From: Synchiropus splendidus
Taxonomy: Eukaryota > Chordata > Actinopteri > Syngnathiformes > Callionymidae
Assembly: GCF_027744825.2 (NCBI RefSeq)
Contig: NC_071342.1
Coordinates: 11,799,501-11,863,500, forward strand
Direction of reading: 5' to 3'
Length of the DNA stretch: 64,000 bases
A program made the position numbers and the translations under genes. Within the stretch, counting starts at the first letter, position 1. The number at the start of each line of letters is the position of its first letter. The notes beneath the pieces were generated by a model. That model did not search any database and was not told where the DNA came from. It saw only the letters and a program-made list of their open reading frames with translations. Shown here piece by piece: positions 11,201 to 23,100 of this stretch.

Positions 11201-14200
11201 AGATCTGCGCAACTCGCCTCACTTTGCCTTCAGCGGCGAGCTGGATTTGGCTGTAGGGGGCGCTGTGGAGAGCATGGGGCCGGAGGTGGTGTTGAAGGCC
11301 GTGCCTCTGCAGATCACCGGTTATGAGTAGGTTATTGAAAGGCTTTGTGGTTTCTGTGTGGATGTTGTTGAGCTTGTGTTGTCCCCCTCCAGCGATGACC
11401 TGGAGTTCCCTCGCAGCTGGCTGGTTCCTGTCATTCGAGACCACGTGAAGAACACTCACCTGGCCTTCTACATCTCGTACTTCCTCCCTCTGGCCTCCAC
11501 TCTTCACCAGAGAGGTCAGTTGCTGGTTTCCTGGTGACCTTACAAGAATGTACTAGACAAAATCAGAAGAAGCTGCAGCATGTTTTTAAAAAGTAAAAAA
11601 AAAAATCCCTTGTTGTCATTAATTTGCTAATAGTTAGCGGTTTTACATCACGTGCTCCTCAACATTCATCCGTGACCAGACTTATTTACTTCTTCACCGT
11701 ATGTTTACAGCTCTAGAACTGGAGCAGGCCGGACAAAAGCTGGAAGCCAAAGTCTATCAGACGTTACAGCTTCAGGTAATTCATCAGGTCATGAGTTTGT
11801 CGTGTTGGTGGTGGGAGCTGATGAAACGCGTCCGTGCCCCCGCAGATCTGGACCATGCTGCCTGGTTTTTGCACCGCTCCAGTGGACCTGTGCGTGTCCT
11901 TCAAAGGCTTGGCCCGCACCCTGGGCATGGCCATCAATGAAAGGCCTGACTTGCGCCTGACCGTCTGCCAGTCTCTGCGCACCGTGGTCAAGAACTGCAG
12001 CACTGGTAGGAGGAACATCTGAGGACGCCGTGCGGTCAACTCTCTCTAACTCTGTGTGCCCTGTGTAGAGGAGGAGAAGGCGGAAGTGGGACGCTTCTCC
12101 AAGAACTTCCTGCCCATCCTCTTCAATGTGTACAGCCAGCAGCCTGCGGCCGGGGAGTCAGTCTTCCAGCGGATGGCGGTGCTGGACACCATCAAGGTTT
12201 ATCTCACGGTCACGGACATGCAGGTAAAGCAACCACCAGTACTGACTCAGTAACGAACAATTGAATGATGGAATCTTTTTCACTGGTCCTCAGTTGGTTT
12301 CTACTTTCCTGCAAAAAGCCACGGACAAACTGAGCAGCTCGGACAACACCGCCTTCACCCGGTGAGATCTTGTTCCAGGAGTTTAGGGGCAAACTCGAGC
12401 TGACTCATTGGCTTGTTTCCTCAGGCTGGCAATGATGGACCTCGTGGTTGCCATGGCGCCCTTCTTGGACGAAGCCACACTCACCAAAACCTTTGAGCTG
12501 ATCGGACCGTACCTTGAGGTGGGATGCCGCAGGAACTTGGCCCAGGTGGCTCTCAGGCTGACATGTGGGTTGTCCTTCCAGGTGAAGGAGCCGGGGATGC
12601 AGAAGAAGGCGTACAGGGTCCTGGAGGAGATGTGTGGAGGAGAGCGGGCAGAGTGTCGCTCCTTCGTCGTGAACAATCTAGAAACTCTCAAAGTGGTTTT
12701 GTTGGAGACGCTGACCAACGCTTCTGCGCCAGCCAAGAGGGTGAGGCTGGACGCTGACGCCGTCTTTAAAGAAGCCTGCTTGGTCTCACCAAATGTTTTT
12801 TTAGCCGAGACTCAAGTGTCTGATCAACATTGTGAAGAGTCTGGGTGAAGAGCACAAGGAGTTCCTCGCTGCTCTGCTGCCAGAGGTTGGCTGACTCACA
12901 TGAGACTGCAGACGCTCACCTGCGCTGACCTCCTCCTCTCTTGTCTGTAGGTGATCATTTGTACCAAAGAGGTTTCCGTGGGAGCCAGGAAGAACGCCTA
13001 CAGTCTCCTGGTGGAGATCGGGAATGCTTACGTCCGATTCTGTGGCAATAGAAAAGGTCATAAGTCACACCCTGTCTGTGATTTCAACCTTCACCATGTT
13101 CCATTGAAATGTCCTCTCTCTCAATGTCTGGGTTAATGTTTGTGTCCAGATGCGATGCAGCAGTATCTGGTTCTGGTCTTCAGTGGCTTCGCTGGCTCGG
13201 TCACCATGATCACCTGCACCGTGTTGGCCCTGACCCGCCTGGTGTTCGAATATAAAGGTAGGACCTCATCACAGTGAGCTTTTCAAGTCAGTCTAAACCA
13301 CTTTCTTCTCAGAGTCCATCGAAGCCACCGTCCTGGAGCAGCTTCTGCACAACATCTGTCTGCTGCTGGGCTCACGGACTCGGGAAATAGTGAAGGCTGC
13401 GCTGAGCTTCATCAAGGTCATCCTCTTCATCATGGACCCCAAAACCTTGGGCTCACATGTCACGGTCATGGTGAGACAGACACTGACAATGGTACGGTCT
13501 TGATGCATCTGCTGAAGCTTCTCACCACATTTGTGTTCAGATGGAGGGCATTGGGAACATCAAGGACGACATGAGGAGACACTTCAGGACAAAGCTGAAG
13601 AACATTTTCACCAAGTTCATCAGAAAATTCGGGTGAGTGCTTGTAGAAAGTGTGTGGTGATGTTGTGCAGGAGGTCGTTGTGACTGGGGTCTTCGCTCTT
13701 CTGCAGCTTCGAGCTGGTGAAGAGCATGCTGCCGGCTGAACACCACAAGGTTCTGGCCAACATCCGGAAAGCTGAGGCCCGAACAAAGAGGCGCAAAGAA
13801 GCCGCAGAGCAGCAGGATGACTCTGAGAGTGAGGAAGAAGTGGTGAAGAACAAGGCAGAAAGGTACTGTTCTCTCTTCAGGCAGTCGCCTTTCACTCACA
13901 GCATTCATCCGTTCAATATTCTGTCGGTTCAGCATCGAAGACATTCTGGCGGAGTCAGACAGTGACTTGTCGGAGGACGAAGGGAAGAAGGGGGTCAACC
14001 AGAAGAAGCCAGGGAAACGGCAGAAGGGTCAGGCTTGGCTCAAAGAAGGAGTGGAGGACGACCCGCTCAACTTTTTAGATCCCAAGGTTTCCCAGAGGGT
14101 GTTGGGTGAGCACATGAAGGAAGCTATGCTTGAAGAAACACGTGTGAATATGACGGTCTTCTGCAGCCACCAACCCTGAGCACAAGAAGAAAGCAAAGGT

Positions 14201-15137
14201 GGATCACGGCTTCAAGGTGACGTCAGACGGCCGGCTCATCATCAAGGACGAGGAAGAAGCTGAGAAGGACAAAGGTGAGAAGGTCTGTCCTCCGCCTTGA
14301 ACCCAGTCACTCACCTGAACGGTTTGTCTCGTAGATGGAGACATGAAGGACATCCTGGAGGAGGCGGGAGTGAAGAGCGTGAGTGTCTCAGTTGTGTGGT
14401 TCAGATTTTAGGATTCAAAGTTAAATATTTTCATTTTCACTTTCACTCTGGTTGTAGAAGAAAACCCAAAAGAGGAAATTCCAGGGCGACACCTTCGACG
14501 ATGACGACGACATGGACGTCGAGCCAGAGTTGAAATATAAAGGTGAGAGAAAGGCTTTAGTCAATACCACCTCAAAGACTGGAATGGTTACTCCATCTTG
14601 AATGTCTTCTCCCCCTCAGCTGGAGGCTCAGGAATCCACAGATCCGTAACAGGTCGGCAGGAACTGGGCACAGAGTATAAGTCAAAGGTGAGTTGTGCAG
14701 CTGCTGCAGGTCCAACAATGAGCTCAGGTGAACAGTTTCATTTTGCTCTGTCATCACAGAAAGGAAAAGGGGACGTGAAGAAGAAGGGCAAACTGGACCC
14801 GTACGCCTACATCCCTCTGAAGAAGGCTCAGCTCAATCGCAGGTACGAGTGCTGCCTGTGAAACATCACACAGGTGGTCCTTATGTTTTGGCTCGGGATC
14901 ATGCAGGCGTTTAAAAAAAAACAAAAATCTTCCATTACTTTCTTTTAAAAAACACCTTTTGTGATCAAATGTAGGCGATGTTTTGTTTTATTATTTATTA
15001 TTTATTATTATTTTTTTGTCTTCGTTTTTGACAGGAAACGGGCCAAATTACAGGGTCAGTTCAAGGGCATGGTGAGAGGAGCCCAGAAGGGGGCGCGCAC
15101 GGGAAAGAAAATGCAGAAGAGGAGAGGAAAATCCTGA
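7585..15137 (+). CDS. rrp12: Ribosomal RNA processing 12 homolog (RRP12)
   Basis: HEAT/ARM-repeat ribosome-biogenesis factor with a NUC173 region; RRP12 proteins act in 40S/60S subunit maturation and export in the nucleolus. Thirty-four coding exons give 1289 aa (human about 1297): 7585-7723, 8474-8703, 8787-8870, 8995-9071, 9153-9258, 9333-9449, 9528-9666, 9725-9852, 9925-10023, 10094-10185, 10261-10372, 10595-10695, 10992-11106, 11184-11326, 11393-11514, 11711-11775, 11846-12005, 12069-12223, 12294-12361, 12425-12518, 12582-12740, 12805-12885, 12951-13056, 13150-13257, 13313-13470, 13541-13632, 13707-13862, 13933-14105, 14167-14274, 14335-14378, 14458-14542, 14620-14687, 14760-14842, 15035-15137. 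Diagnostic stretches include [15 protein letters not shown] at the N-terminus, [39 protein letters not shown], the acidic late segment, and a Lys/Arg-rich C-terminus resembling a nucleolar signal. Most introns are 60-80 nt. The total CDS is a multiple of three, which supports the junctions. Confidence 0.97.
8196..8226. repeat. (TA)n microsatellite in rrp12 intron 1
   Basis: About 15 uninterrupted AT/TA units, directly after an A-rich stretch. Confidence 0.9.
10401..10537. mobile_element. MITE-like inverted-repeat element in rrp12 intron 11
   Basis: Two arms of about 36 nt face each other. The left arm starts TTTTAGCTAGGAGGGCG; the right arm, read on the minus strand, starts TTTTAGCTCGGAGGGCA. 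Both continue through CTGCAAAACATGAAAAAA with only about two mismatches. The loop is about 65 nt. The ~137-bp size and near-palindromic form fit a miniature inverted-repeat transposable element. I see no clear target-site duplication. A structured hairpin RNA is a less likely alternative. Confidence 0.65.
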
Positions 15138-17104
15138 AGAGACGTTCTGATCTCACAATGATGGACTGTAAATGTTGTTGTGTTTAGCTGTTTTCAGAGC
15201 TGCGGGATGATGATTGACACCTCACACGTCATGGATCGACACAAGTATATTTATGTTGAGGCTTCTGTTGTGTCACAAGGTTGTAGTCCAGTGTCGTGAT
15301 AAGACAAAACCATTAAATTTTAAGACAAAACAAGCTCTGCGTTCGTTCATCAGCTGCGGCTTCAGAAAGCTTCTGTTTGAGTTCAGGATTCAGTGATTCA
15401 TTCCTGCCAGAGGGTGAGTCAGAGTGAGTCACAGACCGACCCTCTCCTCTCACCCTTGAGTGTTGGCACTCTGTTTGCTGCAGTCTCAAACCCGAGGAAA
15501 CACATTAAACTTTATCCTCGCTCTCTGCTGTGTTTCATCCCGACAGGACTCATCGTGTTTATGATGTGAAAACCGAGCCTTTAACTGTCCAATGGAGAAG
15601 AGTTGTGCGCAAACTGCAATGATTTTATTACCCATGATGCATCATGCTTCCTTCGATTAACCAATAAATATGTTGTTAAGCCGTAGGCCGGGCCAATTCC
15701 CAAATTAAAGTAGCAGCAGTTCATTTCATAAGTGAACAGCTTAATGGAGTCATGCTGAGTGATGAAGTGAGGACACGTTTTACGAGTCCAATGCAGCAGA
15801 GTCACGGCTCAGGTGGGTGTGAGACACGTGGCTGATATGTGACCTGAGTCTGTGTTCCAGGTTTGATGTCCAATTTTTGAGATATCAGGGCTGGTTTTTA
15901 AGACTTTAAATATTAATTCTGTTTTATCGTTTCCTTTTTGTTTGCAATCATAGAGGCATTTTTGTACTTTTGCTTATTTTAAATTCAGCCATTTAGAACT
16001 GTTGTGGAAGCTGTTTTTAAAATCTATTATTATTTCATTATTATAAAATTACATACCTTTTTATATTTTCTTATTTATGAATGTTTTAAAATATTTTGCT
16101 TTTGGGTGGAGTTTTCCATTATGTTCAAATTAGAATTGTTTTCTGAATAAATAATTTTAGCTTAATTAAGCTTGTTTATTTGGTCAGTAATTTTTATTTA
16201 TTTATGCATAATCCACAATTTTTTTGTGACATTTTCTTTTATATCATGGTAAAACAAACTTCATCAAACACAACCACTAATAAAAATGAGCATTTATTAA
16301 CAAAAGTTAGTCCAGAAACAATGCAAATCATCATTTCAGTCAGTTAAAGCAGAAGAACCGAGACGATACAAGTATATTTAATATAAGGCTTTTGGACAGA
16401 AACACAAATGCACCACAGGTTTCTATCTTTTACACCCCCACCACAATAATTTGGGCGTCAAAGCTGGAGGCCTGCGACAATAAATAAGACGCTCAACAAA
16501 CTGCCCTGCAGTCGCTGACACATCGCTGAGCCTGAACGATGCAGAGAAGTCGATCAGGCCTCTGAGATAGATCCTCGAAAGAAGCTGACTTTCAAAACTG
16601 CTTGTTTTATCGACACCTTCACCACACCCTCGTGCAAGCAACATGCCAAGATGAAGCCAAAGAATGATGTCACTCTACACACAGCAAGATCATCCTTAAA
16701 TTTCAACTTACTTTTCTGTTCCCGGTCACCTACTTCTACACCCTCAAACCTGATCCTCAAATCCAAAATCCTAAATAAAACCTGAAATACATCACTTCAC
16801 AATAGCCTCACTGCTTTCTCTCCTTTATAGTTTCTAATTGAATTTCTGGATTTCTATACACATTTCTATCCACATACTGTGCATTTCTAGGTTCAGCATT
16901 GTTGACCACAGCTTCACTTGATGTTTCACATATGCACGTAAGGATTTGAACCCTCATTTAAGAAACCAATGCTTCAGTACATTTCAAAACCTAAACTGAC
17001 ATTTAAGCACTTTGCTACAGCGACGTCAGCATCAATATTTGCTGTCCAGCAACAAACGTCACCCCAAGCTTGAGCGACTGGATTGCAAGTTTTTTCCGGT
17101 TTAT
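15138..17104. other. Convergent rrp12-antxr1 intergenic region
   Basis: This AT-rich spacer lies between two genes that end towards each other. It contains the rrp12 3' UTR with an ATTAAA signal at 15312 and candidate distal polyadenylation signals for the minus-strand ANTXR gene, such as AATAAA read on the minus strand at 16298-16293. The short open frames have no recognisable protein content. Confidence 0.55.
15312..15317 (+). terminator. Polyadenylation signal ATTAAA for rrp12
   Basis: Common variant hexamer 175 nt after the rrp12 stop codon. A canonical AATAAA also occurs about 350 nt further on, near 15663. Confidence 0.5.
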
Positions 17105-20100
17105 TCAAAGCCTGGGCGGGGGTCTTGACGGTGGGGGTCCAGGGGGCGCTCGACTCGGAGGCGGACCTGGAGGGGGCGCACGGGCCGGAGGGGTGGTGCG
17201 TGGAGGCCCTTTGGGTGCCGGCTTTGTTGGGGGGACCGGGTGGGAGACCAGAGGTCGCTGTTCCAGCGGTGGAGGAGGAGCAGAGGGTGGCGCTGGAGAA
17301 GCGTGTGAGCGAGGTGGCCTCTGGCTGTTCCCAGGTGACGCCCCATCTTTGACTCTCTGGAAGTTTATGCAGCGACCCTGCAGAACACATGAGAGATTGT
17401 GAAAACTTTGATCAAGAGAGTGCTCGAACAAGCGTCCCACTCAAGAGTCACCATTGAGTCACCCTGAAACAGATGCAGTGAGTCAGCAGGTGGAGTCGGA
17501 GCAGATCTGCTGACAGAAGCAAGTGTGTGTGAAGGCCAACAGAGCCGCTTCTGTCTCCCCTCCGCACCTGCACCACAATAGCTGTGATGCTCACACAAAC
17601 AGAGTATTTTCAGGCTGCAGCTTGACACATCTCTCCTCCTCTTCTCGCGGCAGTGACTCGGCCTCTTGATGCAGAACAGAACGTGGTTTATGCCTCTTGT
17701 GTGTGGCGCTTGTTGGAATGTAAAAAGGGATTTGAGATTCCAGCCACCAGAGGCCCCGTCACATTGGACATAATTTACAAGTGGGAGAGAAAAGAGCGCA
17801 ACTCTTATTGTTCCGCCTCGCTCACATCCTGGTGCACACACACACACACATCGCTGTGTCAGTGTGTGAAGGATGGAGAGTAGGTCTCTGTGTGGGGGAC
17901 CCTTGGTGGTCTGGTTATAACACCTTATTAAACACAGAGGCCCTAAAGTCACACAAGGGCCATTTAGAGGAGCAGGGCCGCAGAAGCTTTGTGGCTGAGG
18001 CGCTCATTGTGTGAGAGGGGTGTGGAATTGATTGGGGACGGCCCAGTGAGGGGAGGGGGGGGTGACTGACTGCTGGGGTCTTGTGTCCAGGCTGCGGTGA
18101 AAAGGCCAGTTTGTGAGCAGCAAGACCGGCAGCGCAACACCAGCGAGAGCATATGGACACAATGAGAACACAAGCTCATGAATATGAGTGTGTTTGGGAG
18201 TGTGAGGCTGCGAGCTCACTTCCACCACAACATATGGCCTCAGCAAAACCTCTGGCTCATGAATAAACAGAGGTGAGAGGGAAGCCCAGGACGTGCAGTC
18301 CAGATGACAGAGAAGATCGGTTGAAGCATATCAAAGAGAAGTACTATCCGTTGTGTTTATCTACAAGTCAAGTGGACTCAGTCACATCAGAATAACACTC
18401 TGAGTGACGGTGAAAGTTCAAGTGACGACCTCCCACCAGTAGACGGCAGTGACAATCCATTAAGTTGCCCTCCTCTTCCAGATAAATGCAGGTCGCCATC
18501 CTCACTATTATACATGTAGCACTCTCTAAACATGGGAGATAAATGTCATTCACTCATATAATGGAAGCCATTTTGAAAAAGCTGCCACGTCCTGCTCTAA
18601 AAGCCCCAAAACGGAGAAGACATGCCGCAGAAGGACGGCAGCTGAATGAAAGACAGGTAAGTCGACACAAGTTTGTCGGTGTATTGTGAATGTGAGACAT
18701 GTTTTCACACAGAAATGGGCTTCATGTAGCGTGAGGTAACCCGAAAGCAATAACAAGTATTTCAAGTCAGACAATGTGGCTCACAGGAAACAAGTTCTGA
18801 AGTGGACATTAATACTAGTGTGGGGAAGAATCTTGAGTCTAGGGACCGTTTCAGGGGAGATGTTTGTCGATCAAAATCGCTGACATCGTCTGGACAGAGT
18901 GACAATTCTTCGATCCTCAAAACAAAACCCTGAGGTTCTCCTGAACCTGAATCCTCCCAGCTCAGATCAACTCTGAGATGATTCTTGTTTTCCTTATCCA
19001 ACACACGCGTTGAATCCGCTCTGCTCAAGAAAACACTGCTGCCATGAAATAATCCGACCTGACAGCTCCGCTCTCGTGACGATACCCTGATCCACTCACA
19101 TGACGGGACTAAACTCTGCAGCGGGACTGTTCATCTGGTGTTGCAAGTGCACCACTAGATGTCGCTGAGTTGGGGAAACCGCAGCCGAGCAGAGATTAGA
19201 GGTTAATGACGACAAGAGGAGGCAGAGGAAGTGTTGTTGAGGAAATTGGGTGAACGGAGCCTTTAAGAGGAGGGGAGGTTCTGTGTGTGTGTGTGTGTGT
19301 GTGCGCGCCTCCCCCTGGTCCCTGCAGTGTGCCACGACCATCGCTGCCATCAGCTCGGCGGACAAAAGAAGGGAATCTCTTCTGTCACAATATGGCTCGT
19401 GGCCTTTAAACTCCCCATCTGTTTGTGTGACGCTCAGCGTGGAGACCTGACACACAACTAGGACTGACACACACGCACACACAAACAGGGTTGGGAAGCC
19501 AGAGTGTGGCAGAAACTGGCTGCTCGCTGATGGCCGTTTGCAGAGGCAGTGAAGAGGGAGTAATGTGGGGAGAAAGCTGGACGAGCTTCTCCTGAGACGC
19601 AACGTAATCATCGGAAACCATCTTTCTCTCGTCGATGCGCTTTTGATCAGCGAAGCACCTCTCACGATACAAACTCCAATCCAGAGTTATGGAAACTTAC
19701 ATTCATATTCACAGCATCAAGTCAATTCAACTACTCCTGGGGTCATTATTTTCAAACTACAGCGACAGCTACAAGCTATATTCCAGCCATAAACGAGACT
19801 TTTACATAAAAGTTTCCAAGCAGTGCACACTACGGTGGCCTCAGAGGGACATAAGCCAAATCTGACAAACACATATGAAACACACATACACACCATACGC
19901 TCATTTATTTAACACAGTATAATGAGGTAGGTATAGAATAAGCGGCAGAACTCTTGCCTTTAGAAGAGGAACTACTGTCCATAAAGGTGTTGGTAAGAGT
20001 GGCCCTCAGGAGAAGCCTGATGTATTAGAACCTACAAGTGAAAATGTGAAAAAAGAGCCAATCCCATCCTCCATATGACCATGGGAGCAGGACGCCCCGG

Positions 20101-23100
20101 ACAGGTCAGCCTGTTTCTGACTGGGCTTTTCGGTATTGTTCTATGTTTTCCACCATGGAGCCCGAATAATAGATATTTTACAAACTCATTCAGGACTACT
20201 TTGTTTGGACCGGCCACAACTCACTCACTGACTTCAGTTTTGTCGATCGGCTCACGTCCTTTTCGGCTGAATTATGGTTTGAGTTTTCACAAAAGTGGAT
20301 TTGTGTCATTGTGAGAATAACCACTTCATCTTGCTCAGTTAATGGTGCATGAAGAGAATGGTGGAGCTCATTGTTAAACAGATCACCGCAGATGATACGA
20401 TTCTGCCGCCGCGGAGTAAAGACGGAGATAAAACTGCTTTACAATCTGTCGCTTTTATGGACTCCGACTACAGTAGCAGCACAGAGTCCTGTGATAAAGT
20501 CAAATACCAGGGACGAATCGATAAATTTGCTGGAGATATGACGAGAGACATGACAGCCACAATGAAGCCATTTACGAGGGAGCAGATGTTCTCGCCATGA
20601 CAACCGGTCTGATGATGGAAGCATGTCTGCGGGGTTATGGGATGCGACACTGAGGGCCGGGCTCTGATAAGAAAGGCTGCTGTGCTCTTTCCAGCGACTG
20701 TCACACCCTTGTCTGCTGCACAATGATGTCACGATTTAAGACTCTGCTGCCTCGGTGGCACACGGAGTGAAGTTGACGAAAATTCTAATGCCCTTCATTG
20801 ATCCAATAATTCAACAATGGTGTCGGAACTTTGGTGGTCTTATTGTGTGTGTCAGTCCTCCTCTCTTTAGAAAACGAAAAAAGAAACTTGAGGGGTTCAA
20901 AATTGAACAATTAAATCACCATTGAATTAAACTTAAAAAAAGACAGTAACACTAGAAATTAACATTAAAAGCTGCACTGTATTGATAAATATATATATAT
21001 AAACAGCCATTTCTTTGAGTATTTAGGCCAAGTGAATCACCGATGGTGCAAATCTGAACATATTTTCCCCCAAGAGTGAAATATGAAAAGCTATTTGAGC
21101 GGCAGGGAAGTTAGAATAAAGCATTCTTGAACACAACCGCAGGCGTCAATAGAAGCGGAACAGACCAGCTCAGTTTTCTGAACAATGACAGCCTTGAGAG
21201 GCTCTGTTGGTAACGCGTATGCTCCATCTGTGGTGTGAGCACAACCAAGATTCTGCTTGTGAAATCAGTTCATCTTTGAGTTGGTCTTTTCTCCTCACCT
21301 GGTCCCCTGGCTGCGGTCTCATCAGAGACACTTGGTCGTAGCCTCGCCTGAACAGAGCCCACAGAGCATCCAGCTTGCCCTGGAAACACACTCAGCTGTC
21401 AGCATCATTTCACTTCACCTTAAAACCGGAGTTCAAACCTGAATGGGGGTGTACCACCGCCTCTGCTGGGGAGGGGGTCGCGGACGTTTTCGAGGCTTGG
21501 GCTCGTATGGCTCAAATTCCTGCTCTGGCATCTTCACCACTGCATTTTTGGGTTTGTCCAGCTTAGCGCCCTCTTCTGTGGAGCCTTTCTCTCCCCACCG
21601 CACCTGTGGAGTGTGGTCAGCGGAAATACAACATTTACTATTGTGCTGTAGACGGGATGCAGATGACAGATCACCTCACTGGTGCACCACACTATACAAT
21701 GTGATATAATTACAAAACATCCATAATCAGGGAGACTAAAAGATTCGGATGCTGATGGACGTAACATTTAAGCTTAAAAAAAAAACTTAAAATCACAGAA
21801 AAACGTTTCGTGCAGCAGAGAGTTGGCTCATCACTGCAACCCTTCCACCCTGATGTTGAAGCATGTGTAGAGATTCATCCTTACTTTGATCATTCAGGTA
21901 TCAAATATTAAAATGTGATTAATCTTAACTGATTTATTTAAAAAAAACTGTCTAGTGCACCAGAATAGTAGCCACACGCACTACATTTAACAAAGAAAAT
22001 AGATCTATAAGGTCTACGAGCCACGGGTGCAGTGGTGCTGTCTGCACCGTAGAAAGGTCAGTGGTGCTTAAAAATGCACGAGGATCACTTTTAAACCAGG
22101 TGTCCAGCATCGAGACTGACTCATGAAACAAACTCAGCAATGTTCTGAGCTTGAATCATGAACTCCTCACATCTTTTATTTACATTCAACACTCACAATG
22201 CACTGTTTTTACTCCTCGTGTCCAAAGTTCTGAGACCACAGCACATTTTGAATCTGGAAATTACAATGTACAATGTCGAGTCCCAGCCCACTTCACTCCC
22301 ATCATGGGTTTATAGAGTGTGTTCTACCTCCATGCGCTTGATGCCCCCGACGCCTCGCCCTCCATAGTAGGACGCATCCACTGTGGGCCACTTTTTTTTG
22401 GGCATGCCATCTTCATCATCTGATTCCTGAAAACAAGGGACAACAAAATACTTTTTAAAAATAATTACGACAAGTCATTGGCACAAGCCAAACAGCAACA
22501 TTGGGACGGGAAGGTTTGTACCGTTACATTTCATTTTCTCATTTTGTGTCCTTCATTAAGCCCAAGTGCACATCACTTCTTAGTAGTGAATATTAATTCC
22601 TCTATTCCAAAGCCTCACAGCCAATAGAAAATGAGTTTGAGTAGTCACAAGTAGTACTTCAGACAAGAGCTGTTTAAGGGCTGTCATTGTTCACGCACCG
22701 GTTCAGGTGGAGGAGGAGGGGGCGGCTCCTTGATGACCTGCAACATGAAATTAATTCAGTTTTTATCTTGCTTTGAAAACGTACAGGTATGACATGGATT
22801 GGAATTCATGGAACATGGAACTCACCACGGTGCAGCAGAGAGGCCAGAACCACCACATGAGCAGCAGGCCCACCAGCAGGAAGACCACCAGCAGTGAAAT
22901 CAGCACGATGGTCCCATCAAACTGCACGTAAACACAGAGAAAGCGTCTCAAGAAAAGTCCTCTGACTCCAGAGTGGAAGAAGTGAAGGTGTGCAGCAGAG
23001 TACTCACGGCCTCCTCTGATGACAGACACAACAGAGGAGACGCCAAAGGAAAGGAGAAGAAAATTAAAAAGGGTAAAGCAGATCCGAGGAAGGGCCAGGA

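Noticed and set aside
12408..12848. 146-codon continuous frame through rrp12 exons 20-21 and adjoining introns
   Set aside because: The parts outside 12425-12518 and 12582-12740 are intron read-through; homology and phase support the spliced model.
17070..17402. Plus-strand Gly-rich open frames opposite the antxr1 last exon
   Set aside because: They are antisense shadows of the proline-rich tail, in the wrong strand and with no family resemblance.
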